Assembly: GCA_965116785.1 (NCBI GenBank)
Contig: OZ220731.1
Location: 2,418,001-2,482,000, forward strand
Direction of reading: 5' to 3'
Source: Bin87 sp965116785
GTDB lineage: Bacteria; Chloroflexota; Dehalococcoidia; Lucifugimonadales; UBA3495
Length of the DNA: 64,000 nt
The notes below the pieces were generated by a model, which was not told the DNA's origin, searched no databases, and saw nothing but the letters and a program-made list of their open reading frames with translations. Positions within the stretch are counted from its first letter, which is position 1. Each line of letters opens with the position of its first letter. Both the position numbers and the translations under genes were made by a program. Below, in pieces: positions 1 through 8,226 of the stretch.

Positions 1-788
1 GCCGCCCGCGCCGGCTTGCCGATGATGCGGCAGTGGAGCCCCACCGACATCATCTTGGGATGGGTCTCTCCCTCGCGGTAGAGCGTGTCGAAGCAGTGGC
101 GGGCCGACTCGAAGAAGTCCATGGGCGTTGACAACTGGCCGCGCCAGAACCCGTAGTCGTTGACCTCCAGCGAGTAGGGCACCACCAGCCACGGGTTGCC
201 GTGCACCTGCGTGTAGTAGGGCAGGTCGTCGTTGTACGCGTTGCAGTCGTAGACGAACCCACCTTCCTCCACCACCAACTCCCGGGTGTTGACGCTGGGG
301 CCATAGCGGGTGTACCAGCCCAGCGGACGCTCCCCGCAGGAGCGCTCGATGGATGCCACGGCCTCGTGGATGGCCCGCCGTTCCTCGTCCCGGTCCATCT
401 TGTAGTACTCTTCCCAGCGGTTGCCGTGGCCCATGACCTCGTGTCCCCGGCGCACGATCTCCCGCCCGACCTCCGGGTTGCGTTCCAGGGCCAGGGCGCA
501 GGCGAAGATGGTGGCGTCGACCCCGTACTCGTCGAACATGTCCAGGATGCGCCAGACGCCAACCCGGCTGCCGTACTCGAAGAAGGACTCGTTGGCCAGG
601 TCACGCTCGCCCCGCGCCACCGGCGACGGCGACTCGCCCACCGTCTCTCCGTGCGGGTCCCCATCCAGGATGGAATTCTCCGATCCTTCCTCGTAGTTGA
701 CGACAAAGGAAACGGCGATGCGGGCGCCGTTGGGCCATTCCACCGCCGGAGGTTTGGCGCCGTAGCCGATCAGGTCGCGCTGTTGCAT
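1..788 (-). CDS. Polysaccharide deacetylase family protein, PuuE allantoinase-like (C-terminus beyond window)
   Basis: The reading frame starts at ATG 788 behind a GAGGAG ribosome site and stays open to the left edge, so only the N-terminal ~262 residues are present. The N-terminus (MQQRDLIGYGAKPPAVEWP, then GARIAV and NYEEGSENSILDGD) is the pattern of the PuuE/chitooligosaccharide deacetylase-like group, a NodB-fold metal-dependent amidohydrolase of the cytoplasm. The segment with VDATIFACA, GHEVMGHG and GWYTRYGPSVNTRELV also fits that family. Known relatives hydrolyse allantoin or N-acetyl groups; the substrate here is unknown. It lies 22 bp downstream of the SMP-30 gene on the same strand, so the two are probably co-transcribed. 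Confidence 0.85.
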   Translation of the reverse strand, partial: MQQRDLIGYGAKPPAVEWPNGARIAVSFVVNYEEGSENSILDGDPHGETVGESPSPVARGERDLANESFFEYGSRVGVWRILDMFDEYGVDATIFACALALERNPEVGREIVRRGHEVMGHGNRWEEYYKMDRDEERRAIHEAVASIERSCGERPLGWYTRYGPSVNTRELVVEEGGFVYDCNAYNDDLPYYTQVHGNPWLVVPYSLEVNDYGFWRGQLSTPMDFFESARHCFDTLYREGETHPKMMSVGLHCRIIGKPARA

Positions 789-810
789 GAGTTTGCTCCT
801 CAGGTGACGG

Positions 811-1716
811 TCAGCCCGCCCGCCAGGGGTTGATTCCGGTAGTCTTCATCCGCATCCGGTAGACCGAACTGCGCGCCGTGAAGTACATGGTTCGATAGTC
901 GGCGTCACCCCAGGCGCAGTTGGCCGGTATCTCTGGCAACCGGATGATCCCGATCAGGGACCCATCCGGTTCGAACACCCACACGCCTTCCGCGCCCGTG
1001 CAGTAAATCCGGCCCTCGGTATCGACCTTCATACCGTCGGGCACGCCATCCTCCGCGGAGTGCATTTCGGCGAGCATCCGGCTGTTGCTCACCGAGCCGT
1101 CGGGGGCAACGTCGTAGGCCCGGATGTACTGGTGGGTGCAGACCTCGCCGCGTTCCTTCTCCGCCGCGCACTCGTCGCCCCGCCGGGTGTTGTCCGCGTA
1201 CAGGATGCTTTCGTCCGGCGAGAACGCCAGACCATTGGGCGATTCCAGGTCGGTTATCACGGCGGACACGGTGCCATCTGGCGCAATGCGATGGATGCCG
1301 TGGAAGTCGATCTCCCGCTCCTCGGGCGGCAGGCGCAGCCCGGGGTTGGTGAAGTAGATGCTCCCGTCGGAGCGGCACACCACGTCGTTGGGGCGGTGCA
1401 GCCGCTTGCCCTCCCACCGGTCGGCGATGACGGTGATCGACCCGTCATGCTCCCACCGGGTCATCTGCCGGTCGTCCCCGTCGCACATGATCACCCTGCC
1501 CTCCAGGTCGAAGGTCAGGCCGTTGGCGCCCCCGCTGTTTTCCCGAACGACCTCGGGTTCGCCGCCGGGCACCAGGCGATAGATCTCGTTGACCCGGTTG
1601 TTTACGAACAGCAGGTAGCCGTCCGGGTGCCACAAGGGCCCTTCAGTGAATGAGAAGCCCGTGGCCAGGCGTTCCGCCTCGTAGGATTCCACGATCTGAT
1701 CCAAGCTCTCGGCCAT
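811..1716 (-). CDS. SMP-30/gluconolactonase/LRE family protein
   Basis: A 301-residue six-bladed propeller enzyme. The expected divalent-metal ligands of SMP-30 lactonases are all visible: Glu in FTEGPLWHPDG near residue 27, Asn in RPNDVV near residue 110, and Asp in NGLAFSPDES near residue 165. The start at ATG 1716 is chosen because AGGAGGGA lies just upstream; an in-frame codon at 1755 has no such site and would add an unrelated leader. There is no signal peptide, so it is cytoplasmic. The family hydrolyses sugar-acid or other lactones. It precedes the PuuE-like gene on the same strand, which suggests a small hydrolytic operon; the substrate is not deducible. Confidence 0.85.
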   Translation of the reverse strand: MAESLDQIVESYEAERLATGFSFTEGPLWHPDGYLLFVNNRVNEIYRLVPGGEPEVVRENSGGANGLTFDLEGRVIMCDGDDRQMTRWEHDGSITVIADRWEGKRLHRPNDVVCRSDGSIYFTNPGLRLPPEEREIDFHGIHRIAPDGTVSAVITDLESPNGLAFSPDESILYADNTRRGDECAAEKERGEVCTHQYIRAYDVAPDGSVSNSRMLAEMHSAEDGVPDGMKVDTEGRIYCTGAEGVWVFEPDGSLIGIIRLPEIPANCAWGDADYRTMYFTARSSVYRMRMKTTGINPWRAG

Positions 1717-1819
1717 GATGTCCCTCCTGGTGCCGGCCGGTCCGATTGAAAGCACCCCTCCGGCTTGACCGGGGCTTGCTGCTTCGCCGGCAGGCGCCTG
1801 CGGCCGACTATATCACGGC

Positions 1820-3055
1820 CTACCGGCAGGAAGAATTGTGGGCCTGTGCCACCCGGTCGGATTGCGCCTCCTGACGGGCGGCGGTCTCTTCGGGTTTGCC
1901 GTCATCCGCGCACCCCTCCACCGGCGCCCGGCGCGACCAGTCCCTGCCCTCCATGTCGGAACCGTCGGAGTTGATGGCCCGGACGCGGTAGGTGTAGTCC
2001 ACGTCGAGATCGGCGCTGGCGTCCACCCAGTCCCAGTACCGATCGCTGTGCGTCTGCAGAGCGCCGGCATCGGCGCCGATGAACGTGAACGTCCGCACTA
2101 CCCAGCCGCGTGTGTCCCAGTACCTCCGCTCCACCTTCCACCCTTCGGGTGCCTCGGCCTGGCCGCGGTAGTGGGTATGCCAGAACATGGCGACCCCGTT
2201 CGCGTGGCGACGAGGGATCGATATGCCGGGTTGGTCGAGGATACCTCCTCTGCAGATCGCCGAGGCATGCCTTGACCAGTTTCTGCCGGCCGTATCTGTG
2301 CCATCGGTGTTGATGGCCCGGACCCGGTAGTTGTAGTCCACGTACGGTTCGGCGCTCGTGTCCACCCAGTCCCAGTGTCCGTCGCTGACGACCTGGAGGG
2401 CGTCGGCTTCATCCCCGATGAACGTGAAGGTCTGGACCACCCAGTTTCCATCTGAGTCCTGATGGCTTCGCTCCACCTTCCATCCGTCGGGCGCGGTGGC
2501 TTGGCCGCCGTTTTGCGTATGCCAGAACATCGAAACGCCGTCGTCCTGGCAGCCGGGCTGCGTAATGCCGGGTTCATCAGTGGCGCCCGAAATACACTCT
2601 ACGGGTGCGTTCCGCGACCAGGCCCTGCCGTCCATGTCCAGCCCGCCGGCGTCAATGGCACGGACGCGGTAGACGTATCGAATGTCCCGATCAGCGCTTG
2701 TGTCCACCCACTCCCAATCTTCCTGGTCGGACGACAGGAGAGCGTCGGAGTTGTCGCCGATGAACGTAAAGGTTTGCACCACCGGGTTTCCTTCTGAATC
2801 CTGATGGCTGCGCTCGACCTTCCAACCGTCCGGCGCTGCGGCCTGCCCGTCGTTCTCGGTGCGCCAGGACATGGACACCCCATCGCTGTCACAAAGCACT
2901 ATTCCCAGCTCGGCGCGGTTTAGAAGAACGTTGGCAGACACGACCGGCGCCGCTACCACCGCCCCGGCCATGGTGATCAGTGTGGCGGCTGCGATGCCGG
3001 CCAATGCCACGTACACGGACGCGGGCTTTCCGCGCTTCGAATGAGCGTTCCACAT
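1820..3055 (-). CDS. Secreted protein with three tandem fibronectin-III-like repeats
   Basis: A 411-residue protein with a basic N-terminus and a hydrophobic stretch (residues ~13-40, ending VVAAPVVSA) that reads as a signal peptide or signal anchor. The rest is three copies of a ~105-residue unit at about 50-155, 160-265 and 268-375. Each unit contains a DGVSM(S/F)W start, PDGWKVERSHQD, VVQTFTFIG, (W/D)WVDTSA and YRVRAI, ending in WSR.A and a cysteine. The YRVRAI strand is typical of fibronectin type III folds. The units are so alike that recent duplication is likely. The start ATG 3055 follows a strong GGAGGAGG site. No enzymatic motif is visible; an extracellular binding or adhesion role is inference. 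Confidence 0.7.
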   Translation of the reverse strand: MWNAHSKRGKPASVYVALAGIAAATLITMAGAVVAAPVVSANVLLNRAELGIVLCDSDGVSMSWRTENDGQAAAPDGWKVERSHQDSEGNPVVQTFTFIGDNSDALLSSDQEDWEWVDTSADRDIRYVYRVRAIDAGGLDMDGRAWSRNAPVECISGATDEPGITQPGCQDDGVSMFWHTQNGGQATAPDGWKVERSHQDSDGNWVVQTFTFIGDEADALQVVSDGHWDWVDTSAEPYVDYNYRVRAINTDGTDTAGRNWSRHASAICRGGILDQPGISIPRRHANGVAMFWHTHYRGQAEAPEGWKVERRYWDTRGWVVRTFTFIGADAGALQTHSDRYWDWVDASADLDVDYTYRVRAINSDGSDMEGRDWSRRAPVEGCADDGKPEETAARQEAQSDRVAQAHNSSCR

Positions 3056-3216
3056 TGGGATCCTCCTCCTGAGTTATCGCTTCGGTCATTGCTCTGGCTT
3101 ATTCCTGATCGTCGGTTCGTATCGCTATTCATAACCATGTACGTTCGGACGACGGCGGCGGTTCATTCGTGGGTCGGGCACAGTCGGCTTGCCTGCACTG
3201 AGCGTCCATACGCTCA

Positions 3217-3335
3217 CGCGTACCCGCTTTCCACGAACTGTCAGCGCGGCAATCTCGTCGCCGAAGGCAACATCGTTCAACCAACGGGATCGCCACGTCG
3301 CTTCGCTCCTCGCGATGACAAACTGGGTAGGCGTG
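3217..3335. repeat. Dispersed palindromic repeat, copy A
   Basis: About 120 bp beginning CGCGTACCC and ending AACTGGGTAGGCGTG, with an inner GCGCGGCAATCTCGTCG half and a GATCGCCACGTCGC half. It matches copies at 4599-4726 and 26950-27081 along its whole length and belongs to a family whose ends are inverted with respect to each other. It lies in a 450 bp gene-free stretch (3056-3505) between two minus-strand genes; I see nothing else there. Confidence 0.85.
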
Positions 3336-3505
3336 AGGTCCACACGCACTTGCGTGTTCGCACCCGGTCGGAAGCACGGCAAAGCCGGCGCCCATTCATC
3401 GATGGCGCCAAGTTGGGATGCCGGCAATTGGCCGCCCCGACCGCGGCTTGTGACGTTCTCGGGGCGGCAACGAGGATCAGGTGGCGCAGAGCCGAACCCG
3501 GAGGT

Positions 3506-4558
3506 CTATTCCCGGAACTTCGGCATCACTTCCTTCGCGAACAGCTCCATGGAACGCATTACCTTCGTGTGCTCCATGTGGCCGAAGGACATGCTGGCGC
3601 CGAAGTAGCCGATGCCGTGCTCGTCGCGCAGCCGCTGGATCCGCCGCACGCAATCGTCCGGCGTGCCGAAGTAGACGGTGCCCTCCAGTTCCGACTCATA
3701 GCTGGCCGGCTCGGTGGTGCGGATGCGCCGCCAGTGGTCCAGGTCCACGTTGATCTCGTCGCCGCGGGTCAGGGTGCGCCGGTAGGTGGCCAGGTCCCGC
3801 ACCCAGGTCAGCGACTGGCGCGGATACTCCCGGGCCACCCGCTCGTCCTCGTCCAGGTACACGAACCGGAAATAGGGCATCGCCGCCACGGACAGGTCCT
3901 TGCCGGCGGCGGCGCAGCGCTCCTCGTACAGGGAGAACAGCCCCAGGTTGTCGGCCTCCGGCGTGGAGAAGCTGGTCAGGATGGGCAGGTCCCGCTCCAC
4001 GGCGACGTCCACGCTGGCCGGCGTCCGCGATACCGCCATGTACACCGGCGGATGCGGCTTTTGCACCGGCCAGGGAGCGATGGTCAGGTCCTTGACCTGG
4101 TAGAACTCGCCCTGGTAGGAGAAATCCGACTGCGTCCACAGGCCCAGGATGATGTCCAACACCTCCTGGGTGCGCACGTCCCGCGTGTCCATATCTATGT
4201 TGAAGTTGCCGTACTCGTAATCCGCCGAGCCACGACCGACGCCGAAGTCCAGCCGGCCGTTGCTGAGCACGTCCAGCATGGCGCTCTCCTCGGCCAGGAA
4301 AATGGGGTTGTAGAAGGGCAGCACGCTGACGCCGGCGCCGATGCGTATCTTCTTCGTGCGGCCGGCGATGTGGGTCAGCAGGGGCATCAGCGACGGACAG
4401 ATGCCGTACCGGCTGGAGTGGTGCTCCGCGATCCAGATCGAATCGAAGCCGAGCTCCTCGGCGTACTCGACCTGCTCCAGCATCTCGCCAAAGATCCGGC
4501 TCTGGGCGTCGGCCTCCGGTTCCGTCCAGGAACCCAGCAAAAACAGGGCAAACTTCAT
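3506..4558 (-). CDS. LLM class flavin-dependent oxidoreductase (luciferase-like monooxygenase)
   Basis: A 350-residue bacterial-luciferase-like TIM barrel. Diagnostic segments are IWIAEHHSSRYG near residue 43, RIGAGVSVLPFYNPIFLAEE, the LDVLSNGRLDFGVGRGS phosphate/FMN-contact segment and the C-terminal YFGTPDDCVRRI...FGHM region. These enzymes use reduced flavin (FMNH2, or F420 in some branches) and oxygen to oxidise small organic substrates. The start ATG 4558 (MKFALFLLGSW) is preferred because GGAGGAGG lies 12 bp upstream; an upstream in-frame codon would translate into repeat copy B. A second LLM gene lies at 30104. The substrate is unknown. Confidence 0.88.
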   Translation of the reverse strand: MKFALFLLGSWTEPEADAQSRIFGEMLEQVEYAEELGFDSIWIAEHHSSRYGICPSLMPLLTHIAGRTKKIRIGAGVSVLPFYNPIFLAEESAMLDVLSNGRLDFGVGRGSADYEYGNFNIDMDTRDVRTQEVLDIILGLWTQSDFSYQGEFYQVKDLTIAPWPVQKPHPPVYMAVSRTPASVDVAVERDLPILTSFSTPEADNLGLFSLYEERCAAAGKDLSVAAMPYFRFVYLDEDERVAREYPRQSLTWVRDLATYRRTLTRGDEINVDLDHWRRIRTTEPASYESELEGTVYFGTPDDCVRRIQRLRDEHGIGYFGASMSFGHMEHTKVMRSMELFAKEVMPKFRE

Positions 4559-4598
4559 GATCGACGCGCGCCTCCTCCAAGCTGACTGGCTCCTCATC

Positions 4599-4726
4599 CG
4601 TACCCACTTTGCCCAATCTGTCATTGCGAGCGCAGCGCGGCAATCTCGTTGCCGTAGGAGTCATTTCTCAAGCAACGAGATCGCCACGTCGCTGCGCTCC
4701 TCGCGATGACCAACTGAGTACGCGTG
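4599..4726. repeat. Dispersed palindromic repeat, copy B
   Basis: Same family as copy A: begins CGTACCCACTTTG, includes GTCATTGCGAGCGCAGC and GCGGCAATCTCGT, and ends CGCGATGACCAACTGAGTACGCGTG. The outer ends are imperfect inverted repeats. It lies directly upstream of the LLM gene start and may be co-transcribed into its leader. Confidence 0.85.
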
Positions 4727-4862
4727 AGGACTGGCTGGGATTGTACAGGTCTGGCAGGGGATGTGCCGCGCCGGACCTTAACCGCGCCGCCAGGAAACGC
4801 CCCCAGTTTGCGCACACCCAAAACCGTCCCGGGTCCCTACACCCGCAGCCGGACACCCTGGT

Positions 4863-5066
4863 TACGCCACCTTCTTCAACCACGGCATCCCCGTCTTCCA
4901 CACCACCAACCCTTTCCAGCCACAGGAGGTCGCCTACTACATCCCCCGGATACTCGAAGGCGCCGACGCCAACGGCATCAACGACGCCCAAGTCGACGAA
5001 AACGGCACAATGTACGTGGTGGACCGCCTGCAGGGCGGGCTGTATATTCTGGAACTGAATCTGTGA
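4863..5066 (+). pseudogene. C-terminal remnant of an LVIVD-repeat-type protein
   Basis: Sixty-seven in-frame codons ending at TGA 5064-5066 read YATFFNHGIPVFHTT, NPFQPQEVAYYIPRI, INDAQVDENGTMYVV and DRLQGGLYILELNL. This has the layout of the final blade and tail of LVIVD-repeat propeller proteins: a short 'name' strand, an F-Q-P-x-E-V-A-Y-Y strand, a DENG turn and a terminal GGLYILE. No start codon or upstream domain is present; the frame runs back into non-homologous sequence and repeat copy B. I read it as the end of a gene whose 5' part was deleted. Alignment to a full-length family member would confirm. Confidence 0.6.
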
Positions 5067-5493
5067 GTTCGTTATGGTCCTTCCAAACTTCCGTGGTCCG
5101 TTGACAATCGTCAGTATGGTACCGTGGCATTCACCGCGGCAATCGCGTTTCGCGGTAAACGGTATAATCGGCTCATTCGGACATTCTGTGCGCCGATACT
5201 GCGCGTTAGCGGAGGCTTTCAAGATACTGTAATCGAATCTGATAGGGTTACAAGTCGGTGAACGCAAACTTCGCAGGCCTGTGCTTTAGCCGTCGCAAGT
5301 GTCTATAGCACGGGGTTTGGTCCGGTATCACCGCAAGCGTAATTTAGACGCGATTGCCCTGTTCTAAAGGCCTCTCCGCGACATTGACCCCAGAATTTCC
5401 TGCTACAATAGCGATCCCAATTGGCACAATTCATGGTCTGTGGGCGTGCGCGGCCCACTACCCCACATCAGCGGAGCGACACGCGGGTTAGAT
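5067..5493. other. Gene-free stretch before the HEPN-like gene
   Basis: This 427 bp gap is lower in GC than the flanks. A TACAAT hexamer at 5404-5409 could be a -10 element for the following gene, but there is no well-spaced -35. No repeat, RNA gene or hairpin terminator is recognised. Confidence 0.5.
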
Positions 5494-5941
5494 ATGGACA
5501 CACTAGGCGAAGCCCAAGCGAATTACCTACGAGCAAAGTTACAAGCGTTTCTTTCCCGCAACCCCGAGGCCGAGGTTAAGATCGGGGAACCGGATCCCTC
5601 AGTTGTCCGACCATGGGGTGAAGATTCCATCGAAATACCGCTTAGCAGCGACGATGATGTCTTGTGCGAAGCCTTGAATGCCGTACGGTTACCTCCTCGG
5701 TTCACTGCGATATGGCATGAGGACACGAGTGACTTTGAGGTTATCTTTACGGTGCTTGAGAAAGAGAACCGACTCCTGCGCAGGAGCTTTGAATTCCGAT
5801 ACAAAGGTGCCCACTATCAATGTAGCTTCGGGCCCTCTAGCACTAGACTCAGGGCAATAGCCAGAAGGGCAAGGCTTGCGGGTAGGCCATCAACTTCCGA
5901 CTACCGAAATCTACTGCCGTTTTTTCGTTATGAACCATTGG
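5494..5941 (+). pseudogene. HEPN-like protein, N-terminal half (split by IS)
   Basis: Starts at ATG 5494 (MDTLGEAQANYLRAKLQAFL); a GTG at 5440 is also in frame but no clear ribosome site supports either. About 149 codons of genuine coding sequence end near 5941, where the frame runs into antisense transposase sequence. The continuation of the same protein lies at 6789-7670. The two frames differ by two bases, which an ~854 bp insertion (element plus target duplication) would produce. I recognise no named domain in this half; it is rich in charged residues with a predicted alpha/beta character. Its base composition is well below that of the surrounding genes. Confidence 0.65.
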
Positions 5942-6788
5942 TGCTAGTTAGTGTCAGAGGACGAATTGAGCAATGGAGCGGTGGATGCGTCCAGTTGCGT
6001 CGGGTTCCAGTCCGTCCCACTGCACCAGAATGTTGAAGGCCATCATCAGGTAGGCCAGATGCGCCTCAAACCCGCGCCAGGTCAGATGTCGCATCACCTT
6101 GCAGCCCCAAACGGTAGTCATCATGGAGAAGGTGGTTTCCACCGCCATACGTACGTTCCACTCTCCCCGTCGGCAAATCTTGACGTTGGCCGGGTCGCCT
6201 TTGGCGCGGTGAAAGCCGGTGTCGGCCAGGATGATCATCCGTCCGTCGTAGTGTTCCAGCAGGTGTCGGAAGGTCTGGTCATGCAGACTGGTCAAAAATC
6301 GGGGCCGTTCGACAGTCCCAATCAGTGATCAATCCCAGTTGGTTGATCACGATGCCGAGCTTGCCCCCAACGATCCAGCGGTGATTGGACTTGCCCTTCT
6401 TGCCCGCCTGGTGGAAATCGCGCCCGGAGCGCACCGGATGGCACAGTTCAACGCCATAGCTGTCAGCGATGCCCAGAATGGTCGGCTGGGCCAGGAAGTA
6501 GCCGGTCCAGCAGGATTGGGTTTCCAGTCGGCGGAAGAGGCGGGTACGCTCCGGCAGTTTGGGGAAGAGATCGCCATAGTTGTCCTTGAGCCAATGGTAG
6601 AAGGGACGCTGCTTGACGTTCTTGATGGCGTGGAGTACGCCGATAGTGACCAGTTCGCTGAGGGAGAGCCGGGCCTGGGGATGGGGCGCCACCGGCGGGA
6701 GGGTATCGTCTATCTTGCAGTAAAGTTCGGTGATAAAATCGGCAATGTTCACGAGGTTCCCTGCTGTGGAGAGTGTCAACTCACAGCA
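5942..6788. mobile_element. Insertion sequence, IS982-like, ~0.85 kb
   Basis: The element carries one transposase on the minus strand. Its ends are imperfect inverted repeats: TGCTAGTTAGTGTCA read inward from 5942 and TGCTGTGAGTTGACA read inward from 6788, matching at about 12 positions when a gap is allowed. The flanking CCATTGG and TATGGGA may be a diverged target duplication, but they are not identical. The insertion splits a HEPN-like gene. The exact boundaries are therefore good to only a few bases. Confidence 0.7.
5954..6779 (-). pseudogene. DDE transposase, frameshifted
   Basis: Two overlapping frames together make one transposase. The first (from TTG 6779, ~166 codons) has LSLSELVTIGVL, PFYHWLKDNYGDLFPKLP and the first catalytic Asp in ILGIADSYGVELCHP, followed by GKLGIVINQLG. 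The second (to 5954) has the second Asp in MIILADTGFHRAKGD and the Glu in VRMAVETTFSMM. The order and spacing fit the IS982-type DDE family. The frames meet at a run of five T (minus strand) near 6290-6295; removing one T restores a single frame. It is therefore either inactivated by a one-base insertion, expressed by frameshifting, or a sequencing error. Confidence 0.75.
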
Positions 6789-7670
6789 TATGGGAGCCTC
6801 GTGGCATTCTCAAAATCGTTTCAAACTAGCACCAAAGGTTATGAACTCTCACTAGAAGTTGACCCTGATGCGGGCTATGCCGCGAATGGAGAACCTATTT
6901 CGTTCTGGATACGTGGCCTAGACAAATACGACGACGACTATGTAAGGGATCTTGCTCGTAACCTCAATTTTTATATGTCGTATTTTGATCGGCGGACCCC
7001 GAACATCATCATACATGAAGATCCGCCTGCATCCGATGCGGTTAGTAATCCGTATCCCCCTCCCACCGATGATTTTCCAGTCACTCTATCCGGGAAAGAC
7101 ATAGATCAACATCTTCTCATCCTTTGGGAGAGCGCCCGTAGGGGGGACCCATTCCTTAGGTTCATCCACTATTACCAGATATTGGAATACGCTGGGTTCT
7201 ATCATTTTCGCGACAAGGTCCGGAGCGACATAGAACGCGCCATCATAGCCCCTGATGCTGTGTCCCGCCCTGATAGGGTCGCGCAACAGATACTCGAAAT
7301 CATGTCCACAGACAGACGGCAAGACGAACAAAAGATAAACGAAATGATAGCCGAGTGCGTAGACCTTCCAGAGATGTGGGAACTATTAGACGGTTCACTG
7401 TCTACTTTTTCCGAGAGTATTGAGTTAGATGGAGGCTTTGTCTTGCCTGCAGTGGTAAGTGCCTCCATAAGTTATGAGGAATTTGAAGGCTCTTGGAACG
7501 AGCGTTTCCCTACGGCCTTGCATCGGGTTAGGAACGCACTCGTTCATGCTCGTGAGGCTCGGCAGTCAACGATGATAGCACCGACTACCGCCAACTACGC
7601 GCGATTGACCCCGTGGCTCATACCGTTGTCTCAAACGGCAGCGCGCGTCATCCTATTCAGCAGGCTGTAA
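6789..7670 (+). pseudogene. HEPN-like protein, C-terminal half (split by IS)
   Basis: About 290 codons continuing the protein begun at 5494. The reading frame extends upstream through antisense transposase sequence, but the real protein resumes near 6789 (SLVAFSKSFQTSTKGYELSL). The C-terminal part is helical and contains FLRFIHYYQILEYAGF and then RVRNALVHAREARQ, which fits the Rx4-6H signature of HEPN ribonucleases (R-N-A-L-V-H). The family name is not known to me. The gene is around 48-50% GC against ~65% for neighbours, consistent with transfer. It is broken by the IS, so no full-length product is expected unless the element is lost. Confidence 0.6.
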
Positions 7671-7782
7671 CTGCCCGACCCACCCTAGAATTCTAGTCTA
7701 GCCACAATGTTGTTTCGTTGGGCAACGGCAGCAGACGCGCTGGGAGTACTCGGCGGCTCGATCGTATAGAGTTGAGGCAATT

Positions 7783-8190
7783 ATGCAGTATGCCGCAAAG
7801 GAATTTGAGCGCCGGGTGGCTGACGCGATAAAACTACTGGACTATAAGGTTACGCTGGAGCCTTGGGGTCGGCCGGATCAGACTACGTGGCTGGACCGAA
7901 TATCCTCCTGGTTCTCAAAGCCCTCGGGCTCTCCGTTTGTCCCGGATATGATGGTCGCACACGGATGCAGATTTGCCGTCGTGGAGGCAAAAGCGTACCC
8001 GGTTCTCTTGGGACCCGTAATCCAGGCCAGACACTACGCTGACTATTTCGAAGCGCCGGCGATCATCTGCGTCCCTGACGATGCATTTCCCAAAATCCCG
8101 GAAAGCGTTTGTGAGTTGGCGCAATTGAATGATGTGGTGCTAACTCCCATTGCGGAGATCGGCGAGAAGCTCCAAACGCTGCTGCACTGA
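7783..8190 (+). CDS. PD-(D/E)XK nuclease-like protein
   Basis: A 135-residue protein from ATG 7783, with GAGG seven bases upstream. The layout matches the restriction-endonuclease fold: an N-terminal helix with FERRVADAI, then VPDMMVAHGCRFAVVEAKA, giving Asp near residue 50 and the E-x-K pair near residues 61-63. This is the PD...(D/E)xK active site. A following helix, PVIQARHYADYF, and a beta strand AIICVP complete the usual core. No HTH or methylase is nearby. It lies 112 bp downstream of the broken HEPN-like gene, and both are lower in GC than the region. Together they look like a small acquired islet, possibly defensive; that role is inference. Confidence 0.6.
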   Translation: MQYAAKEFERRVADAIKLLDYKVTLEPWGRPDQTTWLDRISSWFSKPSGSPFVPDMMVAHGCRFAVVEAKAYPVLLGPVIQARHYADYFEAPAIICVPDDAFPKIPESVCELAQLNDVVLTPIAEIGEKLQTLLH

Positions 8191-8226
8191 CCCGGAGTCA
8201 ATTCTCCATAGCGCAGACGCCCAACG

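Noticed and set aside
4609..5058. Plus-strand frame across repeat copy B and the LVIVD remnant
   Set aside because: It reads the remnant in the wrong frame; the frame with family-like sequence is 4863-5066.
5384..5409. TTGACC...TACAAT as a promoter for the HEPN-like gene
   Set aside because: The spacer is only 14 bp, too short for a sigma-70 promoter.
5942..6036. Extension of the HEPN-like N-terminal frame to 6036
   Set aside because: Beyond ~5941 the sequence is antisense to transposase codons, so these residues are not original protein.
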